From NCBI RefSeq assembly GCF_019931755.1, contig NZ_CP082918.1, forward strand, positions 2,398,001-2,462,000: a DNA stretch of 64,000 nt, written 5' to 3'. Origin of the DNA: Sutcliffiella horikoshii. GTDB lineage: Bacteria > Bacillota > Bacilli > Bacillales > Bacillaceae_I. The stretch's first letter is position 1, and every line of letters starts with the position of its first letter. Shown one piece after another: positions 53,685 through 63,799 of this stretch. The notes beneath the pieces are model-generated. The model worked only from the letters and a program-made list of their open reading frames with translations. It was not told the origin of the DNA and searched no databases. Both the position numbers and the translations under genes were made by a program.

Positions 53685-53693
53685 CTTCAACAT

Positions 53694-54500
53694 TCACCTT
53701 TCTGCTAAAAGTGGAGAAATAAGCTCCTCTATTTGTTGCTTTAATTCATGCAATGTTTTTTCTTCATCAACTTTAAATTGCTTTTCTTTTTGTTCGATCA
53801 TGTTAATGAGTGCACTTCCCACCACAAATCCATCACAATATGGTTTTAAGGTTTGTATGTGTTCACTCTCTGAGATTCCGAATCCCACTGCAGTCGGTAC
53901 GTTGCTTTTCTTTTTCACTTCTTCAAGAAAAGCATACAACTCCTCGGAAAATTCCTTACGCACCCCTGTCACTCCAAGGGATGAGATACAATATAAAAAT
54001 CCTTGGGCATGTTCTGTGATCGTATTCATCCGTTCTTTGGAAGTTGGGGCAACAAGTGATATATAGGTTATAGCATGTTCGCTGCATTTCTCTCGTATGC
54101 GCCCGCTCTCTTCAAACGGAAGATCCGGAATGAGGAGCCCGTCTACCTGATTTTGCTTCGCTAAAGCGAAAAAGGATTCTTCCCCTAATTGTAACACAGG
54201 ATTGAAATACGTAAAGAGGATGATCGGAATTTTCAGTCCTCTTCTTCTCATTTCTCCAGCAAGCTCCATGGTGCTTTTTATGGTTGTTTTATGAGCTAAA
54301 GCCCGCTTGGAAGCACGCTGTATAACAGGGCCGTCTGCCAACGGATCGGAGTAAGGGACCCCAAGCTCTAGTACGGATGCTCCAGCTTCCTCTAATAGAA
54401 GGGCCAGTTTTATTGTCAATTCCGGTGTTGGGTCTCCAGACATGATAAATGGAATAAACAGCTTGTCATGTTTTGGCAATCTCTCTAGATACGTAGTCAT
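53694..54500 (-). CDS. trpA: Tryptophan synthase alpha subunit
   Basis: This 268-aa TIM barrel has [26 protein letters not shown] (catalytic Asp) and LIPDLPFEE. It cleaves indole-glycerol phosphate to indole, which passes to TrpB. Its ATG overlaps the trpB stop by 4 nt (ATGA), and the ribosome site is GGAGGGG. Confidence 0.97.
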   Translation of the reverse strand: MTTYLERLPKHDKLFIPFIMSGDPTPELTIKLALLLEEAGASVLELGVPYSDPLADGPVIQRASKRALAHKTTIKSTMELAGEMRRRGLKIPIILFTYFNPVLQLGEESFFALAKQNQVDGLLIPDLPFEESGRIREKCSEHAITYISLVAPTSKERMNTITEHAQGFLYCISSLGVTGVRKEFSEELYAFLEEVKKKSNVPTAVGFGISESEHIQTLKPYCDGFVVGSALINMIEQKEKQFKVDEEKTLHELKQQIEELISPLLAER

Positions 54501-55696
54501 TCTACTGTCCCCTCCATTCTATTCATTAATGTATGCACGTCTTTATCCCCGCGTCCTGATAAACAAACGAGTATCGTTTTATCACTTGGCATTTTTGCCG
54601 CTTCTTTATAGGCAGTTGCGAGAGCATGAGCCGACTCAATTGCCGGGATGATGCCCTCTTCTTTTGCAAGGATATGAAGGGCTTCCAACGCTTCCTCATC
54701 TGACACACTTTGATATTCCACTCTGTTGCTGTCTTTTAAATAGGCATGCTCTGGTCCAATACCAGGATAATCAAGTCCAGCTGAAATGGAATATGGCTCA
54801 ATGATTTGACCATGTTCATCTTGAATTAGGTAAGTGAGCGATCCATGAATGACTCCCTTCGTCCCTTTCGTTAACGTTGCAGCATGGTGGGGGGTATCGA
54901 TGCCTTTACCGGCAGCTTCCACACCGATAAGTTCCACTTCATCATCCACAAATGGCGCAAACATTCCAATTGCATTGGAGCCGCCACCCACACAGGCTAC
55001 GATTTTATCAGGCAAGCCACCTTCTCTTTCCTGGAACTGCCTCTTGGATTCTTCCCCGATCACTCGTTGAAACTCCCGTACCATATATGGATAAGGATGT
55101 GGGCCTACCACAGAACCAATCATATAGAAGTGGTCTTCACAATGCTGTACCCAGTAGCGAATCGCCTCATTTGTAGCATCCTTTAGCGTTTTATTGCCGC
55201 TTGTCGCAGGTATTACTTCTGCTCCTAATAATTTCATACGAAAAACGTTTAATGCCTGACGCTCAATATCTTCCTCACCCATGAACACCTTACACTCAAG
55301 TCCAAACTTGGCAGCAACCGTTGCTGCAGCCACTCCATGCTGTCCTGCTCCAGTTTCGGCGATAATCTTCTTTTTTCCCAAACGCTTTGCAAGCAAAGCC
55401 TGGCCGATGGCGTTATTAATCTTATGTGCGCCAGTATGATTCAAGTCTTCTCTCTTTAAGTAGATTTTCGCTCCACCAATACGGCTTGAAAGTTTTTCAG
55501 CGTATGTCAAAGCTGTGGGTCTCCCGGAGTATTCCTTTAAATAATAATGATAGTCTTCTAGAAAGGTTGGATCTTTTAAGGCCTCTTGTAAGCCTTGTTC
55601 TAATTCTTCCAACGGCAGCATCAATGTTTCAGGCACATACTTGCCCCCGAACTCCCCAAATCTACCGAAGCTATCTGGTGTTTGTACGTTTGTCAT
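54497..55696 (-). CDS. trpB: Tryptophan synthase beta subunit
   Basis: This 399-aa PLP enzyme has the lysine site [23 protein letters not shown] and the PLP-phosphate loop [10 protein letters not shown]. It condenses indole with serine. It overlaps trpF by 26 nt and trpA by 4 nt, so the subunits are translationally coupled. Confidence 0.98.
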   Translation of the reverse strand: MTNVQTPDSFGRFGEFGGKYVPETLMLPLEELEQGLQEALKDPTFLEDYHYYLKEYSGRPTALTYAEKLSSRIGGAKIYLKREDLNHTGAHKINNAIGQALLAKRLGKKKIIAETGAGQHGVAAATVAAKFGLECKVFMGEEDIERQALNVFRMKLLGAEVIPATSGNKTLKDATNEAIRYWVQHCEDHFYMIGSVVGPHPYPYMVREFQRVIGEESKRQFQEREGGLPDKIVACVGGGSNAIGMFAPFVDDEVELIGVEAAGKGIDTPHHAATLTKGTKGVIHGSLTYLIQDEHGQIIEPYSISAGLDYPGIGPEHAYLKDSNRVEYQSVSDEEALEALHILAKEEGIIPAIESAHALATAYKEAAKMPSDKTILVCLSGRGDKDVHTLMNRMEGTVE

Positions 55697-56336
55697 GTTC
55701 CCTCACCATTCTTTCTATCAGATTCATTTTTTCTTTACTTTTGGAAAAATTTTCTTCTACCCCACTCGATAGATCGATTCCTTGTGGAGAAAAGGGTAAC
55801 AGCTCTTGCAATGTCGCTACATTTATCCCGCCTGCAATCATATACGGAATATTATATTGTTTTGAGAGCTTGTCATAGAGAGGGATATGCGCCCAGTTGA
55901 AGCTTGTTCCCGTCCCTCCGTACTGATTGCCGACCTTTTTATCTACCACAAAACCATCTATCGTTCCAATGAAAGGTATTAATTTTTCTACACTGGTTTC
56001 ATCTACATGATGAATCACCTTCCAGATATCCACCTTACATTGTGACTTCAACTCTTTTATAAAAATCAGGTCCTCATCTCCATGGCATTGAACGATATCA
56101 AACGGAACAGTGCCGACAGCATGAAGGATTTCTTCTATAGTTTGATTGACAAAGATTCCTACGAGCTCTTTGTTCCGTGGAGGAAGGGTCGCTACCCATT
56201 CTGCCACCTGTTCGGGTTTTACCTGGCGCTTACTCTCTGCGAAAACAAAGCCTAGATAATCTGCGTCCGTATGAACGGATATCTTATAATCTTCCAAACT
56301 TTTGTTGCCGCAGAATTTAATCTTTGTTTTAAACAC
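55671..56336 (-). CDS. trpF: Phosphoribosylanthranilate isomerase
   Basis: This 221-aa TIM barrel has [12 protein letters not shown] (catalytic Cys), [18 protein letters not shown] and [11 protein letters not shown] start at GTG 56334-56336, with GGAG 9 nt upstream, overlapping the trpC end by 8 nt; a TTG five codons earlier lies in the ribosome site. Confidence 0.95.
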   Translation of the reverse strand: MFKTKIKFCGNKSLEDYKISVHTDADYLGFVFAESKRQVKPEQVAEWVATLPPRNKELVGIFVNQTIEEILHAVGTVPFDIVQCHGDEDLIFIKELKSQCKVDIWKVIHHVDETSVEKLIPFIGTIDGFVVDKKVGNQYGGTGTSFNWAHIPLYDKLSKQYNIPYMIAGGINVATLQELLPFSPQGIDLSSGVEENFSKSKEKMNLIERMVREHDKRTNTR

Positions 56337-57093
56337 GTTCAAGCTCTCCAAATAATCTTCTTACTCCGGTCCCTGGCGTTTGATCTTTCATGAACGCTTC
56401 TCCTACAAGTACAGCGCTCGCTCCAAAACCTTTTACTTGGCGCAGGTCATCTGCAGTCAGTATGCCACTTTCACTCACAAGCAAGGAAGAGCTAGGAATA
56501 TGAGCTGCCAGTTCCTTGGTCGTTTGAATATCTGTTTCAAAGGTTGCAAGATTTCTATTATTGACTCCAATGATCTTTGGAGTGATTGTTTGCAAAAGTT
56601 GAGTTAACCTATCCAAGCTGTGCACTTCTACCAGTACATCCAGGCCTAAATCTGTTGCTTGTTTGTATAAGGCAGCCAGTTTTTTATCGGGAAGAATTTC
56701 GGCAATCAACAATATCGCATCTGCACCAATACGGGCACTTTCCTCCACCTGAATCGGATCTATAATAAAATCTTTTCTCAGTACAGGCAGGCTTGTTGTT
56801 TCCTTTACCATCATCAAATCATGCTTTGATCCTTTGAAGTAGGCCTGATCTGTAAGCACCGATATCGCATCCACCCCAACTTTTTCATATTCCGCTCCAA
56901 TATCTATAGGGGCAAAGCTTTCTTTTAGGATTCCCTTTGACGGGGAGGCCTTTTTCATTTCTGCTATTACGCCTAGATGACGCTTGGGATTGGCAAGTGC
57001 ATCATAAAAGGAGTAACGCTGGACCTGTTTCTGAGAGGGAAGCGTTAGATTTTTCACTTCCAACTTTTTTGTCTCGACAATATTAGTTAACAT
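56329..57093 (-). CDS. trpC: Indole-3-glycerol phosphate synthase
   Basis: This 254-aa TIM barrel has AEMKKASPSKG (catalytic Lys), VLTDQAYFKGS, VLRKDFIIDPIQ, GVNNRNLATF and VSESGI. It closes the indole ring. Its start overlaps the trpD stop by 11 nt. Confidence 0.97.
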   Translation of the reverse strand: MLTNIVETKKLEVKNLTLPSQKQVQRYSFYDALANPKRHLGVIAEMKKASPSKGILKESFAPIDIGAEYEKVGVDAISVLTDQAYFKGSKHDLMMVKETTSLPVLRKDFIIDPIQVEESARIGADAILLIAEILPDKKLAALYKQATDLGLDVLVEVHSLDRLTQLLQTITPKIIGVNNRNLATFETDIQTTKELAAHIPSSSLLVSESGILTADDLRQVKGFGASAVLVGEAFMKDQTPGTGVRRLFGELERV

Positions 57094-58108
57094 GTTCCGT
57101 CACCCCTGCCTTCTTTAGTTGTTGTAGTAATTCGTACGGCTTATTCTCCTCAATCAATTGAAGGGCAAGTTCTACACCATTATGGATGGTGTCGGTAATT
57201 CCGGATACATAAAGAGCCGCTCCAGCATTTAAACAAACGATATTTCGTGCACTTTCATTGCTTTTGTTTTGAAAAATTTGTTTGATTAAATGGGAACTCT
57301 GTAGACTGTTAGATACCTGAATGTCCTCAAGTCTACCTCGTTCAAGCCCAAAGTCCTCTGGCGTTATCGTATAAGATGATATTTTCCCGTTTTTCACTTC
57401 CACCACATGCGTGCTAGCAGTGATCGTAATTTCATCCAACCCGTCTTCCCCTGCTACAATCAACACATGTTCGGAACCGAGCTCATTCAACACTTCCGCC
57501 ATTTTATAAGCATAATCTGCTGAAAATACCCCAATTACCTGCTTTTTACAACGAACAGGATTGGCAAGCGGACCAAGCAGATTGAAGATAGTCCGGAATC
57601 CGATTTCCTTTCTAGGAGCGACCGCATGCTTCATTGCCTCGTGGTAAATAGGGGCAAAAAGAAAGCTCATTCCATTGACTTTAAGGTTTTCTGTCGCTTC
57701 TTCAAGTGTTTGCTGAACGGGAAGTTGCAGCTGCTCCAACACATCTGCACTTCCGCTAGATGAAGAAACTGCCCGATTTCCATGTTTGGCTACTTTTGCA
57801 CCGCCACTTGCCGCCACAATTGCAGAAGCAGTAGAAATATTGAAGGTAGAAGCTCCATCCCCACCTGTACCGCATGTGTCGATTAAATGAGGATGCTCAT
57901 AAGATATCGGCTTCATATGACCTCGCATTGCTTTTGTGAAACCCAACATTTCCTCGGAGGTCTCTCCCCGGAACCTTAGAATAGAGATAAAACTTGCAAT
58001 CTGAATGGAGGTGACTTCCCCTTTCATCATTAGATCCATCGCACTTTCCGCTTCTTCTGTTGATAGGTTCGCTCCATCTATTAATTTCGTTAAATAGGCT
58101 TTAAACAT
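57083..58108 (-). CDS. trpD: Anthranilate phosphoribosyltransferase
   Basis: This 341-aa enzyme has DTCGTGGDGASTFNIST (PRPP binding), KHGNRAVSSSSGSADVLE and NLLGPLANP. I start at MFKAYLTKLI (58106-58108), behind GGAGGG and overlapping trpE by 8 nt; this matches the family N-terminus. Confidence 0.96.
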   Translation of the reverse strand: MFKAYLTKLIDGANLSTEEAESAMDLMMKGEVTSIQIASFISILRFRGETSEEMLGFTKAMRGHMKPISYEHPHLIDTCGTGGDGASTFNISTASAIVAASGGAKVAKHGNRAVSSSSGSADVLEQLQLPVQQTLEEATENLKVNGMSFLFAPIYHEAMKHAVAPRKEIGFRTIFNLLGPLANPVRCKKQVIGVFSADYAYKMAEVLNELGSEHVLIVAGEDGLDEITITASTHVVEVKNGKISSYTITPEDFGLERGRLEDIQVSNSLQSSHLIKQIFQNKSNESARNIVCLNAGAALYVSGITDTIHNGVELALQLIEENKPYELLQQLKKAGVTEHVN

Positions 58109-59615
58109 AGCTGCATGACCCTCCCGTCTTTTTTGCAAAATATTTATTCGCTAGTTGGATTGTTTCAATTAATGCCGAGGCTTTATTGATCGTTTCTTTA
58201 TATTCCAGTTCCGGAACAGAATCTGCTACCACGCCTGCACCCGCCTGAACATAAAAGCTGTTCTCGCGTTTTTGAATGGTCCTGATGGTAATGCAAGAAT
58301 CAATATTTCCGTCAAAACCGATATAACAAATAGCCCCTGCGTATGTGTTTCTTACTGTCGGCTCGAGCTCTTGCAAAATCTGCATCGCCCTTACCTTTGG
58401 TGCCCCTGAAACAGTTCCAGCGGGAAAAGCTGCCAGCAGTGCTTCTACAGGTGTGTAACTTGGCGAAAGCTCTGCCTTCACAATGGAAATAAGGTGCATC
58501 ACCCTTGAAAAATAAACAAGCTCTTTCATGACCGGCGTATGGACGGAACCATATTTTGCGACCCTTCCTAAATCGTTTCTCGCAAGATCGACAAGCATAT
58601 AATGTTCTGCCTGTTCTTTTTCATCTTGCATTAGATCCTCCGCCAACCTTTGATCTTCCTCTTCACTTTTTCCTCTTTTCCTGGTACCGGCTATCGGATG
58701 AATCTCTAACTTCTTATCTTGAATTTGTATGAGCCTCTCAGGAGAGCTCCCTATCAGTTCCATTTCGTCATATTTGAGATAGAACAGGTAAGGCGAGGGG
58801 TTTTGTCTTCTTAGCACTCGGTAAACATCAAAACCTTCCATGTCTGCTTCTAACTCAAAACGCTGGGAAAGGACGCATTGAAAGATGTCACCTGTCTGGA
58901 TATATTTCTTGATCTTTTCTACATGTTCAATGAATCTTTCTTTTGTGTAATTGGATTGAACAGCCAGCTCTGCTTTTTCTGGGTCCACTTCCACAAGCCC
59001 TTCATTCTCTTGGCGCTTTTTAATTAAAGAAACTTTATCAAGTATTGATTGTTTTGCCTGACTAAATCTATCCTTTAGCTCTTTTTCATCTTCCTCACCA
59101 TCTAATCGGATATAATGGATAAAATGCAATTCATTTTCCTTGTGGTCACATACGACAATATCCTCGCAATACAATAAATTTGCTGTATGTTCCCCGCCGT
59201 AGGAAGGGTGCATTGCTACTTTTTCGATCGTTGGAATAAAATCATAACTTAGGTATCCAACCGCTCCCCCGGTAAAACCTATCTTCTTTTCCAGGAGTTT
59301 TACTTGCAGTAGTTTGTTAGCTTGTTGGATGACCTCATTCAATTCATTAGATTGAAAGAGAATGTGATTGGTCTTTTCTTCTCGCAAAGAAATCGTGGTA
59401 TCCTCAGCGGTTATCTTTAAAAATGGATTTAATCCAATAAAGGAATATCTCGCCCAATCTGATTTAGGTTCTTTACTTTCCAATAGATAAACCGCTTCAT
59501 TTCTTAAAGACTGAAAGATGGATACGGGTGTTAAGGTGTCTTCAAAAAAACTTTCCATAATGGGAATGGTTTTGTAATGTTTGCTTGCATGCAGAAATTC
59601 TGCAAACTGTTGCAT
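58101..59615 (-). CDS. trpE: Anthranilate synthase component I
   Basis: The 504-aa chorismate-binding enzyme has an N-terminal LLES...RYSFIG (Trp feedback site region) and a catalytic core with IFQCVLSQRFE, GSSPERL, PIAGTRKRG, EHYMLVDLARNDLGRV and AGAGVVADS. The glutaminase subunit (trpG/pabA) is not in the operon, as in B. subtilis. Expression is controlled by the TRAP leader upstream, and the ribosome site (GGAGGAG) overlaps a local hairpin. Confidence 0.97.
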   Translation of the reverse strand: MQQFAEFLHASKHYKTIPIMESFFEDTLTPVSIFQSLRNEAVYLLESKEPKSDWARYSFIGLNPFLKITAEDTTISLREEKTNHILFQSNELNEVIQQANKLLQVKLLEKKIGFTGGAVGYLSYDFIPTIEKVAMHPSYGGEHTANLLYCEDIVVCDHKENELHFIHYIRLDGEEDEKELKDRFSQAKQSILDKVSLIKKRQENEGLVEVDPEKAELAVQSNYTKERFIEHVEKIKKYIQTGDIFQCVLSQRFELEADMEGFDVYRVLRRQNPSPYLFYLKYDEMELIGSSPERLIQIQDKKLEIHPIAGTRKRGKSEEEDQRLAEDLMQDEKEQAEHYMLVDLARNDLGRVAKYGSVHTPVMKELVYFSRVMHLISIVKAELSPSYTPVEALLAAFPAGTVSGAPKVRAMQILQELEPTVRNTYAGAICYIGFDGNIDSCITIRTIQKRENSFYVQAGAGVVADSVPELEYKETINKASALIETIQLANKYFAKKTGGSCSYV

Positions 59616-59623
59616 GTGATCTC

Positions 59624-59644
59624 CTCCATTTTCAAGAAATGGAG
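59624..59644 (-). promoter_or_regulatory. Hairpin overlapping the trpE Shine-Dalgarno sequence
   Basis: CTCCATTT and AAATGGAG pair over 8 bp around a 5-nt loop. The 3' arm includes the GGAG of the ribosome site, so folding should lower trpE translation. Confidence 0.6.
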
Positions 59645-59681
59645 AATGAGTATTGTAACGAGGCGTTACAGAATGAGGAAA

Positions 59682-59715
59682 AACAAAAACCCAAAGACAG
59701 AGGATAGTCTTTGGG
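59682..59715 (-). terminator. trp leader attenuator terminator
   Basis: CCCAAAGAC and GTCTTTGGG pair over 9 bp, followed by TTTTTG. An alternative pairing of upstream GAGGTTAG with CTATCCTC in the loop would prevent it. Confidence 0.9.
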
Positions 59716-59733
59716 TAGATTTATAGATACATT

Positions 59734-59787
59734 CTAACCTCAGCTAATCTCGACTCATTCTCAGCTATTCTCTTCTCAACTCGGCTC
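59734..59787 (-). promoter_or_regulatory. TRAP binding site, 11 (G/U)AG triplets
   Basis: On the minus strand there are exactly eleven triplets, GAG x4, TAG, GAG x3, TAG, GAG, TAG, separated by 2 nt (3 once). This matches the 11-subunit TRAP ring. The last triplets overlap the antiterminator arm, so tryptophan-loaded TRAP frees the terminator at 59682. mtrB itself is not in the window. Confidence 0.93.
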
Positions 59788-59886
59788 AATAATAAAGTTA
59801 ATGGTTTTGATAATACTCTTTGGCTCTATAGCCCTCAACTTGTTACTCTCTAAACTAATCTCTAAACTGTTTTATTACTTGTAAGT

Positions 59887-59916
59887 ACTATATGATAGAA
59901 GATTGCTAATTGTCAA
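59887..59916 (-). promoter_or_regulatory. Sigma-A promoter of the trp operon
   Basis: Consensus TTGACA (59911-59916) and TATAGT (59887-59892) are separated by 18 nt. The -35 overlaps the last codons of aroH. The transcript leader is about 265 nt. Confidence 0.85.
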
Positions 59917-60286
59917 CCGATAAAGTTTTAGCAAGGTCCGGTCGTAAGCTTACCGCCTCATGCAAATAGATATGGAGAATGTCTTTTTGCGCTACTTCCG
60001 TGTTTACTGTCATCATGATTCTGATACAGGAAGGCAGTGAGTTCGGGACAGCAATTTCTTTTGTACACATGACAGGGACATAATCCCAGCCCTCAAGGTT
60101 TCTTAGTGCCTTGGCGGGAAAGCATGCCGTGATATCCGCCGTCACGGAAATGAGCACTTGCGCGACATCTTCTGCCACAATGTTGTTTGATTGGATCATG
60201 TTTTGTAATAATTCTTCTGTTTTACAGATGATTTCTTTTTCAGAATTCTCTAGAACAGTTGTTGCGCCTCTTACACCTCGAATCAC
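59906..60286 (-). CDS. aroH: Chorismate mutase, AroH type
   Basis: The 126-aa trimeric mutase starts with GVRGATTVLENSEKEI and contains TADITACFPAKALR and YLHEAVSLRPDL, the B. subtilis AroH pattern. It converts chorismate to prephenate. The start is GTG behind AAAAGGGGG. The trp promoter lies inside its 3' end. Confidence 0.96.
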   Translation of the reverse strand: MIRGVRGATTVLENSEKEIICKTEELLQNMIQSNNIVAEDVAQVLISVTADITACFPAKALRNLEGWDYVPVMCTKEIAVPNSLPSCIRIMMTVNTEVAQKDILHIYLHEAVSLRPDLAKTLSVDN

Positions 60287-60310
60287 CGAATTCCCCCTTT
60301 TAGATTATTT

Positions 60311-61405
60311 TTAATAAAACTCTTGTAAAGTTTCTAGTATGAGTTCATCTGGTACGGAACGCAGTCCTACATTTCCTACTGACTGGATCAATACCATATG
60401 TATATGACTGTTCTGTGTTTTTTTGTCTTTTTTCATCCAACCTAACAATTCTTCCGGGGAAACGGATGATCTTATCTTTGTTGGAAAGCCGTAACGTTCC
60501 CATGCTTCAGACAAGTCAGTGCTTAGTTCCAGTTCGGGATTCAGCTTTTCACTTAGTCTTGTTGCAAAAAGCATACCAAGCGCTACTCCGTCTCCATGCG
60601 TTACTTTTCCATAACCATAAGCTGCTTCAAGAGCATGACCTAATGTATGGCCAAAATTTAAAATTGCCCGCAAACCCGTCTCTTTTTCATCATTTGACAC
60701 GACTTCCGCTTTGATTTTTATTCCGTTTTCCAAGCATACGAGCAGTCTGTCTTCTGTGAGGTCGTCCAGGCTTTTAATATTTTCTCTAATCCATTGATAG
60801 AACTCGTCGTCCCAGATAAGAGAATGCTTGACCACTTCTGCAAATCCTGAGCGCATTTCTTTTTCAGGAAGGCTTATTAGGAAATCAACATCATAAATGA
60901 CTGCTTCCGGCTGATAAAAGGAGCCGATCATATTTTTCCCTAGCGGATGATTAATGGCGACCTTCCCGCCCACTGCACTGTCATGTGCGAGGAGTGTAGT
61001 TGGAATTTGGATGAATTTGATTCCCCTCATAAATGTAGAGGCCACAAACCCTGCAATATCGCCTACCACTCCTCCACCGAGAGCAATAATGACAGAATGG
61101 CGGTCCAAACCATTTTCAAGCGCAAAAGTCTGAATCGCATAATAATTGTCAAATGACTTGGCTTCTTCCCCATTAGGAAGTACATAAGAATGGACGGAAA
61201 AATTTTGCGTAAGACTTGAGACTATATTAGAAAGGTACAGGTCAGCAACAAGATCATCTGTCACAATTAGCAATTTACTTGGTTTCTTTTGAAAAGATTC
61301 AAGTAACTTTGGCAGTTGTTCTATTGCCCCTTTTCCCAAAAATACAGAATACTCCTTTGAGGCAGTCTGAACGGTAACCTGTTTCCCATTAGAATTTTGC
61401 GGCAT
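60311..61405 (-). CDS. aroB: 3-dehydroquinate synthase
   Basis: This 364-aa NAD- and Zn-dependent enzyme has [41 protein letters not shown] and the metal ligands in [11 protein letters not shown]. It performs the second shikimate step. I start at MPQNSNGK (61403-61405), with AAAGGA upstream; this overlaps the aroC end by 17 nt. Confidence 0.96.
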   Translation of the reverse strand: MPQNSNGKQVTVQTASKEYSVFLGKGAIEQLPKLLESFQKKPSKLLIVTDDLVADLYLSNIVSSLTQNFSVHSYVLPNGEEAKSFDNYYAIQTFALENGLDRHSVIIALGGGVVGDIAGFVASTFMRGIKFIQIPTTLLAHDSAVGGKVAINHPLGKNMIGSFYQPEAVIYDVDFLISLPEKEMRSGFAEVVKHSLIWDDEFYQWIRENIKSLDDLTEDRLLVCLENGIKIKAEVVSNDEKETGLRAILNFGHTLGHALEAAYGYGKVTHGDGVALGMLFATRLSEKLNPELELSTDLSEAWERYGFPTKIRSSVSPEELLGWMKKDKKTQNSHIHMVLIQSVGNVGLRSVPDELILETLQEFY

Positions 61406-62561
61406 GATCTCGCATCCTTTGGACATTTTCCTTGATAAGATCCATTCGATCCTGTCCGAATTGTTCTACAATAGCTTGAGCGATTTCCCAAGCGACCACA
61501 GCTTCCGCAACCACGCTTGCAGCTGGAACCGCACAACTGTCGGAACGTTCTATACTTGCCTGGAACGGCTCTTTTGTATCAATATCAACGCTTTGAAGCG
61601 GCTTGTAGAGGGTAGGAATTGGTTTCATGACTCCTCTTACGACAATCGGCATCCCCGTCGTCATGCCGCCTTCAAAACCTCCAAGATTATTGGATAATCT
61701 GTAATAGCCTCTGTCTTCACTCCAAGCAATCTCATCATGCACCTTGCTTCCCGGAAGGCTGGCAGCTTGGAATCCAACGCCAAACTCCACACCTTTAAAG
61801 GCATTGATGCTCATAATCGATGCGGCAACCTTTGCATCTAATTTCCGGTCATAATGCACGTAGCTCCCTACTCCAGCAGGAACACCTTCCACTATTACTT
61901 CTACTATACCGCCAATAGAATCTCCGTTCTCTTTGGCTGTGTCAATCGCATCCATCATCTCTTGCTCTACTTTTTTATCATAGCAACGAACTGGAGAAGC
62001 TTCGGTTTGCGCTTTTAAGTCATCAAGATTTTTGATAGGCTGGGGCTCTGCTTTCACGCCTCCTATTTCAGTTACATGGCCTGCTATCTTAATGCCTAGT
62101 TCAGCGAGGAATTTTCTTGCAACAGCACCTGCTGCTACCCTAACGGTCGTTTCCCTTGCGGAAGAACGCTCCAGCACATTCCTCATATCACGGTGACCAT
62201 ATTTAATCGCTCCATTTAGGTCAGCATGTCCGGGACGGGGCTTTGTCACCTTCCGTTTTACTTCTTCTTGATCTTCTTGGGAAAGAGGTTCAATCCCCAT
62301 TATTTTCGTCCAATGCTTCCAATCATCGTTTGTTACCGCCAAGGTTATGGGAGAACCTAACGTTTGACCATGACGAACTCCACTTAGAATATCTACGGTA
62401 TCCTTTTCAATTTGCATTCTTCTGCCACGGCCATGCCCCTTCTGTCTTCTTGCCAGATCATCATTAATATCCTCGACAGTCAGTGGCAGCCCAGCTGGGA
62501 CACCTTCCAATATGGTTGTCAATTGCGGTCCATGCGACTCGCCAGCAGTCAAATATCTCAT
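61389..62561 (-). CDS. aroC: Chorismate synthase
   Basis: This 390-aa FMN-dependent enzyme has [36 protein letters not shown] and [15 protein letters not shown], and ends ...[13 protein letters not shown]. It makes chorismate from EPSP. The start [11 protein letters not shown] (62559-62561) matches the family; another ATG lies two codons upstream. Called aroF in B. subtilis. First gene of the supraoperon after cheR. Confidence 0.97.
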   Translation of the reverse strand: MRYLTAGESHGPQLTTILEGVPAGLPLTVEDINDDLARRQKGHGRGRRMQIEKDTVDILSGVRHGQTLGSPITLAVTNDDWKHWTKIMGIEPLSQEDQEEVKRKVTKPRPGHADLNGAIKYGHRDMRNVLERSSARETTVRVAAGAVARKFLAELGIKIAGHVTEIGGVKAEPQPIKNLDDLKAQTEASPVRCYDKKVEQEMMDAIDTAKENGDSIGGIVEVIVEGVPAGVGSYVHYDRKLDAKVAASIMSINAFKGVEFGVGFQAASLPGSKVHDEIAWSEDRGYYRLSNNLGGFEGGMTTGMPIVVRGVMKPIPTLYKPLQSVDIDTKEPFQASIERSDSCAVPAASVVAEAVVAWEIAQAIVEQFGQDRMDLIKENVQRMRDHAAKF

Positions 62562-62626
62562 CGTCATCAGCCTCTCCTTTATCTCTTTAAAGCTTTTAAG
62601 CGTGTAAGTGAAATTAATTATGTAAT

Positions 62627-62656
62627 ACTATAACACAAGTGTAGCGGATTGTTCTA
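62627..62656 (-). promoter_or_regulatory. Possible promoter of aroC
   Basis: An extended -10 TGTTATAGT (-10 at 62627-62632) follows a weak TAGAAC -35 (62651-62656) between cheR and aroC. Confidence 0.4.
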
Positions 62657-62689
62657 GTAAAAAAAATGTTCGTGCATAAAGTTTGAACG

Positions 62690-63472
<783 letters not shown>

Positions 63473-63556
63473 CTACTTTCTCTCTGTATCTGTAATTTTA
63501 GTATAGCTGATTTGAGATTGGAGATGGGAAGTAGCCTCAAAAAATTTTCCGATGTA

Positions 63557-63671
63557 CCTTCTACACTTAAATTTCACCCTTTTACCGTTTGGACTCCCAC
63601 CTTCTACATTTCCCATCATACCTTCTACATTTTCCAAACAACCTTCTACCTTTCAGCTCAAATGTTCTACA
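63557..63671 (+). repeat. 21-bp periodic CCTTCTACA array (V)
   Basis: CCTTCTACA or close variants start at 63557, 63578 (degenerate), 63600, 63621, 63642 and 63663 (degenerate), 21-22 bp apart. Spacers are variable and AT-rich. It lies in the 327-bp gap between cheR and ndk; apart from the ndk terminator nothing else is seen there. Confidence 0.82.
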
Positions 63672-63734
63672 AATTACCCTTCCCACCTAAAAAACAGTCA
63701 CCGTAATTCGTCCTCACCATCAAAGAAAGCATCA

Positions 63735-63768
63735 AAAAACACCCCTCTCAATTTGAGAAGGGTGTCTT
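63735..63768 (-). terminator. Terminator of ndk
   Basis: ACACCCCTCTCA and TGAGAAGGGTGT form a 12-bp stem (one mismatch/G-U) with a T run on the minus strand. Confidence 0.85.
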
Positions 63769-63799
63769 CAGATAAAGCGTTTTCAATTTATCGTAAATA

